Assembly (NCBI GenBank): GCA_938049225.1
Contig: CALICM010000060.1
Coordinates: forward strand, 1-64,000
Origin: an uncultured Paracoccaceae bacterium
GTDB taxonomy: Bacteria; Pseudomonadota; Alphaproteobacteria; Rhodobacterales; Rhodobacteraceae
Length of the DNA: 64,000 nucleotides
Direction: 5' to 3'
Program-made: the position numbers and the translations under genes
Notes under the pieces: model-generated
Seen by the model: the letters and a program-made list of their open reading frames with translations, nothing else
Databases searched by the model: none
Told to the model about the DNA's origin: nothing
Shown here: positions 62,436-64,000 of the stretch, piece by piece
Layout: every line of letters starts with the position of its first letter
Numbering within the stretch: the first letter of the stretch is position 1

Positions 62436-63011
62436 ATGGCCAAGCTCTACTTCAATTACTCAACGATGAACGCGGGCAAAAGCACGGTGCTTTTGCAAGC
62501 GTCGTACAACTATAACGAACGCGGGATGGAGACCTATCTGCTCGCAGCAAGCTTCGATCACCGTTCGGGCCCGGGTCGGATCGCCAGCCGACTTGGGATC
62601 GCGGCCGAGGCAGATACGTTTTCCCAAGACACTGACCTATATCAGAAAATAGAGGGCCGTCTGGCCCAGGGTCCCGTTGCCTGTGTCCTGCTGGACGAAG
62701 CGCACTGGCTGACCGAGGCACAGGTGTGGCAATTGGCCGAGGCTGTGGATGCGCTGAATGTGCCAATCATGACCTATGGGCTGCGGGTGGACTTTCGGGG
62801 CAAATTATTTCCGGGCTCGGCCACGTTGTTAGCGATTGCTGACGAGCTGCGCGAGGTGCGCACGATCTGCCATTGCGGCAAAAAAGCCACCATGGTGATC
62901 CGTACAGATGACCAGGGGAATGTGCTGACCACAGGCCCGCAGATCCAGGTGGGCGGAAACGAGACCTATGTCTCGCTGTGCCGTAAACACTGGCGCGAAG
63001 CCGTGTCTTGA
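62436..63011 (+). CDS. tdk: Thymidine kinase
   Basis: This 191-residue class II thymidine kinase of the salvage pathway has the P-loop STMNAGKST at 9-17, the Walker B region VACVLLDEAHWL, the lasso region and the zinc site CHCG plus CRKHW. The thymidine-binding QVGGNETYVSLCRKHW ending is conserved. Confidence 0.95.
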   Translation: MAKLYFNYSTMNAGKSTVLLQASYNYNERGMETYLLAASFDHRSGPGRIASRLGIAAEADTFSQDTDLYQKIEGRLAQGPVACVLLDEAHWLTEAQVWQLAEAVDALNVPIMTYGLRVDFRGKLFPGSATLLAIADELREVRTICHCGKKATMVIRTDDQGNVLTTGPQIQVGGNETYVSLCRKHWREAVS

Positions 63012-63061
63012 AAGATGTCGTGGTGAATTGCATTCACCCGACGACTCAAACACGACACGCT

Positions 63062-64000
63062 TTAGACAACGCGGGAGAGATAGGGCCGTCCCGCGAAATG
63101 CGCCTCAAGATTGTCGACCGCCAGCATGCCCATCGACGTGCGCGTCTCAATCGTGGCCGAACCGATGTGGGGCAGCAGGCTGACGTTGTCCAGATGGATC
63201 AGGGCTTGCGGCACCTGGGGCTCGTCATAGAAAACGTCCAGGCCCGCACCCGCGATCCGGCCTGCTTGCAGCGCTGCGATCAACGCGGCCTCGTCCACCA
63301 CATCGCCGCGCGCGGTATTGATCAGATAGGCCGTTGGCTTCATCAGCCCGATCCGCGCCGCCGAGATCACCTTGTCATTCGCAGCCCCGCCCGGCAGATG
63401 TAGCGAGACGATGTCGGCGGATTGCATCACCGCCTCGATACTGTCCAGCGCCGTGGCGGGCACGCCAGGCTCGGCCACCGGCGAGCGGTTGAAATAGACG
63501 ACATCCATCCCGAACCCGTGGTGACAGCGGCGTGCCACCGCCTGACCGATGCGGCCCATGCCGATGATGCCCAGCGTCTTGCCCTGCAAGCCGATGCCCA
63601 GAAGAAGCGTCGGCGCAAAGCCGGGCCACGTACCGGTGCGCAGCATCCGCTCGCTTTCCCAAGTCCGGCGGGTGACATTCAGCATCAATGTAACGGCGAT
63701 GTCGGCGGTCGCATCGGTCAACACACCCGGGGTGTTGGTCACAACGAGGCCAGCGGCACGGGCCGCGTCCAAGTCGATATTGTTCACCCCAACCGCGAAG
63801 TTGGCGATGATCTGCGCGCGGCGGTTTTCGGTGGCTAAAAGGGCGGCGTCAAACCGGTCAGTCACCGTCCCCAGGATACCATCCGCCGATTGTAGCGCAT
63901 CGCGCAGGGCATCTGTCGGCAGCGGTGTATCGTCAGCGTTCAGGTGAACATCGAACCCCTTGTTCAGGCGATCCTCGACCGCCTGGGGCAGTTTGCGGGT
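63062..64000 (-). CDS. D-2-hydroxyacid dehydrogenase (glyoxylate/hydroxypyruvate reductase type), partial
   Basis: The C-terminal 312 residues or so are present and the N-terminus lies beyond the right edge. The NAD(P) motif is IIGMGRIGQAVARR. The active-site arginine, glutamate and histidine lie in INTARGDVVDE, DVFYDEPQVP and LLPHIGSATIETR. The substrate is most likely glyoxylate or hydroxypyruvate, which the sequence alone does not settle. Confidence 0.9.
   Translation of the reverse strand, partial: TRKLPQAVEDRLNKGFDVHLNADDTPLPTDALRDALQSADGILGTVTDRFDAALLATENRRAQIIANFAVGVNNIDLDAARAAGLVVTNTPGVLTDATADIAVTLMLNVTRRTWESERMLRTGTWPGFAPTLLLGIGLQGKTLGIIGMGRIGQAVARRCHHGFGMDVVYFNRSPVAEPGVPATALDSIEAVMQSADIVSLHLPGGAANDKVISAARIGLMKPTAYLINTARGDVVDEAALIAALQAGRIAGAGLDVFYDEPQVPQALIHLDNVSLLPHIGSATIETRTSMGMLAVDNLEAHFAGRPYLSRVV

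Noticed and set aside
1-64000. CRISPR arrays, tRNA or rRNA genes, prophage structural genes
   Set aside because: No regularly spaced repeats, no foldable tRNA and no phage proteins were seen on either strand.

Overview
The window is a GC-rich chromosomal segment from an alphaproteobacterium, most likely a Rhodobacteraceae (Roseobacter-group) marine heterotroph. The evidence is the gene complement: MipZ, the ffh-(GNATs)-chorismate mutase-rpsP-rimM-trmD-rplS block, plant-type glutamate-cysteine ligase, TRAP transporters, a YcjX/YcjF pair, an NIPSNAP protein and CtrA-, DnaA- and FNR-like sites. No rRNA, tRNA or CRISPR array was recognised.

Positions 1-14.9 kb form an accessory sugar-acid catabolism island. 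A TRAP transporter (dctP-dctQ-dctM, cut by the left edge) diverges from an FCD-type GntR regulator. A ManD-like dehydratase, an internally deleted oxidoreductase remnant, a MATE exporter and a second, closely related GntR form one leftward operon. Diverging from it is an alginate-oligosaccharide module: an AlgS/AlgM1/AlgM2/AlgQ-like ABC importer, a PL15 exo-oligoalginate lyase very like Agrobacterium Atu3025, and an SDR that probably reduces the unsaturated monouronate (DEH) to 2-keto-3-deoxygluconate. Both halves carry the same 12-bp motif in their divergent promoter regions, so the two GntR paralogues probably share operators. The island ends in IS5-type transposase debris (15-15.6 kb) and a large extracellular nuclease (16-18.9 kb).

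Positions 19.3-27 kb hold ffh, an NIPSNAP protein, five tandem overlapping GNAT acetyltransferases, chorismate mutase and the rpsP-rimM-trmD-rplS operon. Positions 27-42.7 kb carry housekeeping and membrane genes (rpmE, mipZ, a PcaD-like lactonase, a frameshifted EamA transporter, truA, ycjX-GNAT-ycjF, a flavin monooxygenase, a DUF2339 giant membrane protein, ileS). The ileS editing domain looks compositionally foreign. A degenerate low-GC patch (42.7-43.6 kb) precedes a minimal AraC protein, pirin, a BciB/FrhB-like flavoprotein, an S49 peptidase, a Ca/Na antiporter, an SDR and uvrC.

The 322 bp before uvrC are AT-rich and carry a perfect CtrA box, a perfect DnaA box, two GANTC sites and a 17-bp palindrome. 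After uvrC, a GerW-DUF2953-small ORF operon (relatives of Firmicute sporulation genes) has a perfect FNR box upstream. It is followed by gshA, accA, carB, a low-GC HEPN-like gene, a DUF2726 gene broken by an amber codon, a 24-residue lipoprotein, a glycosyltransferase, tdk and a partial hydroxyacid dehydrogenase. A two-hairpin intergenic element occurs twice, after mipZ and after accA, with diverged stems but a conserved linker and tail. No wholly new multi-gene defence or secretion system was identified. The best leads are the shared GntR operators, the paired hairpin element, the uvrC regulatory region and the FNR-linked GerW operon.
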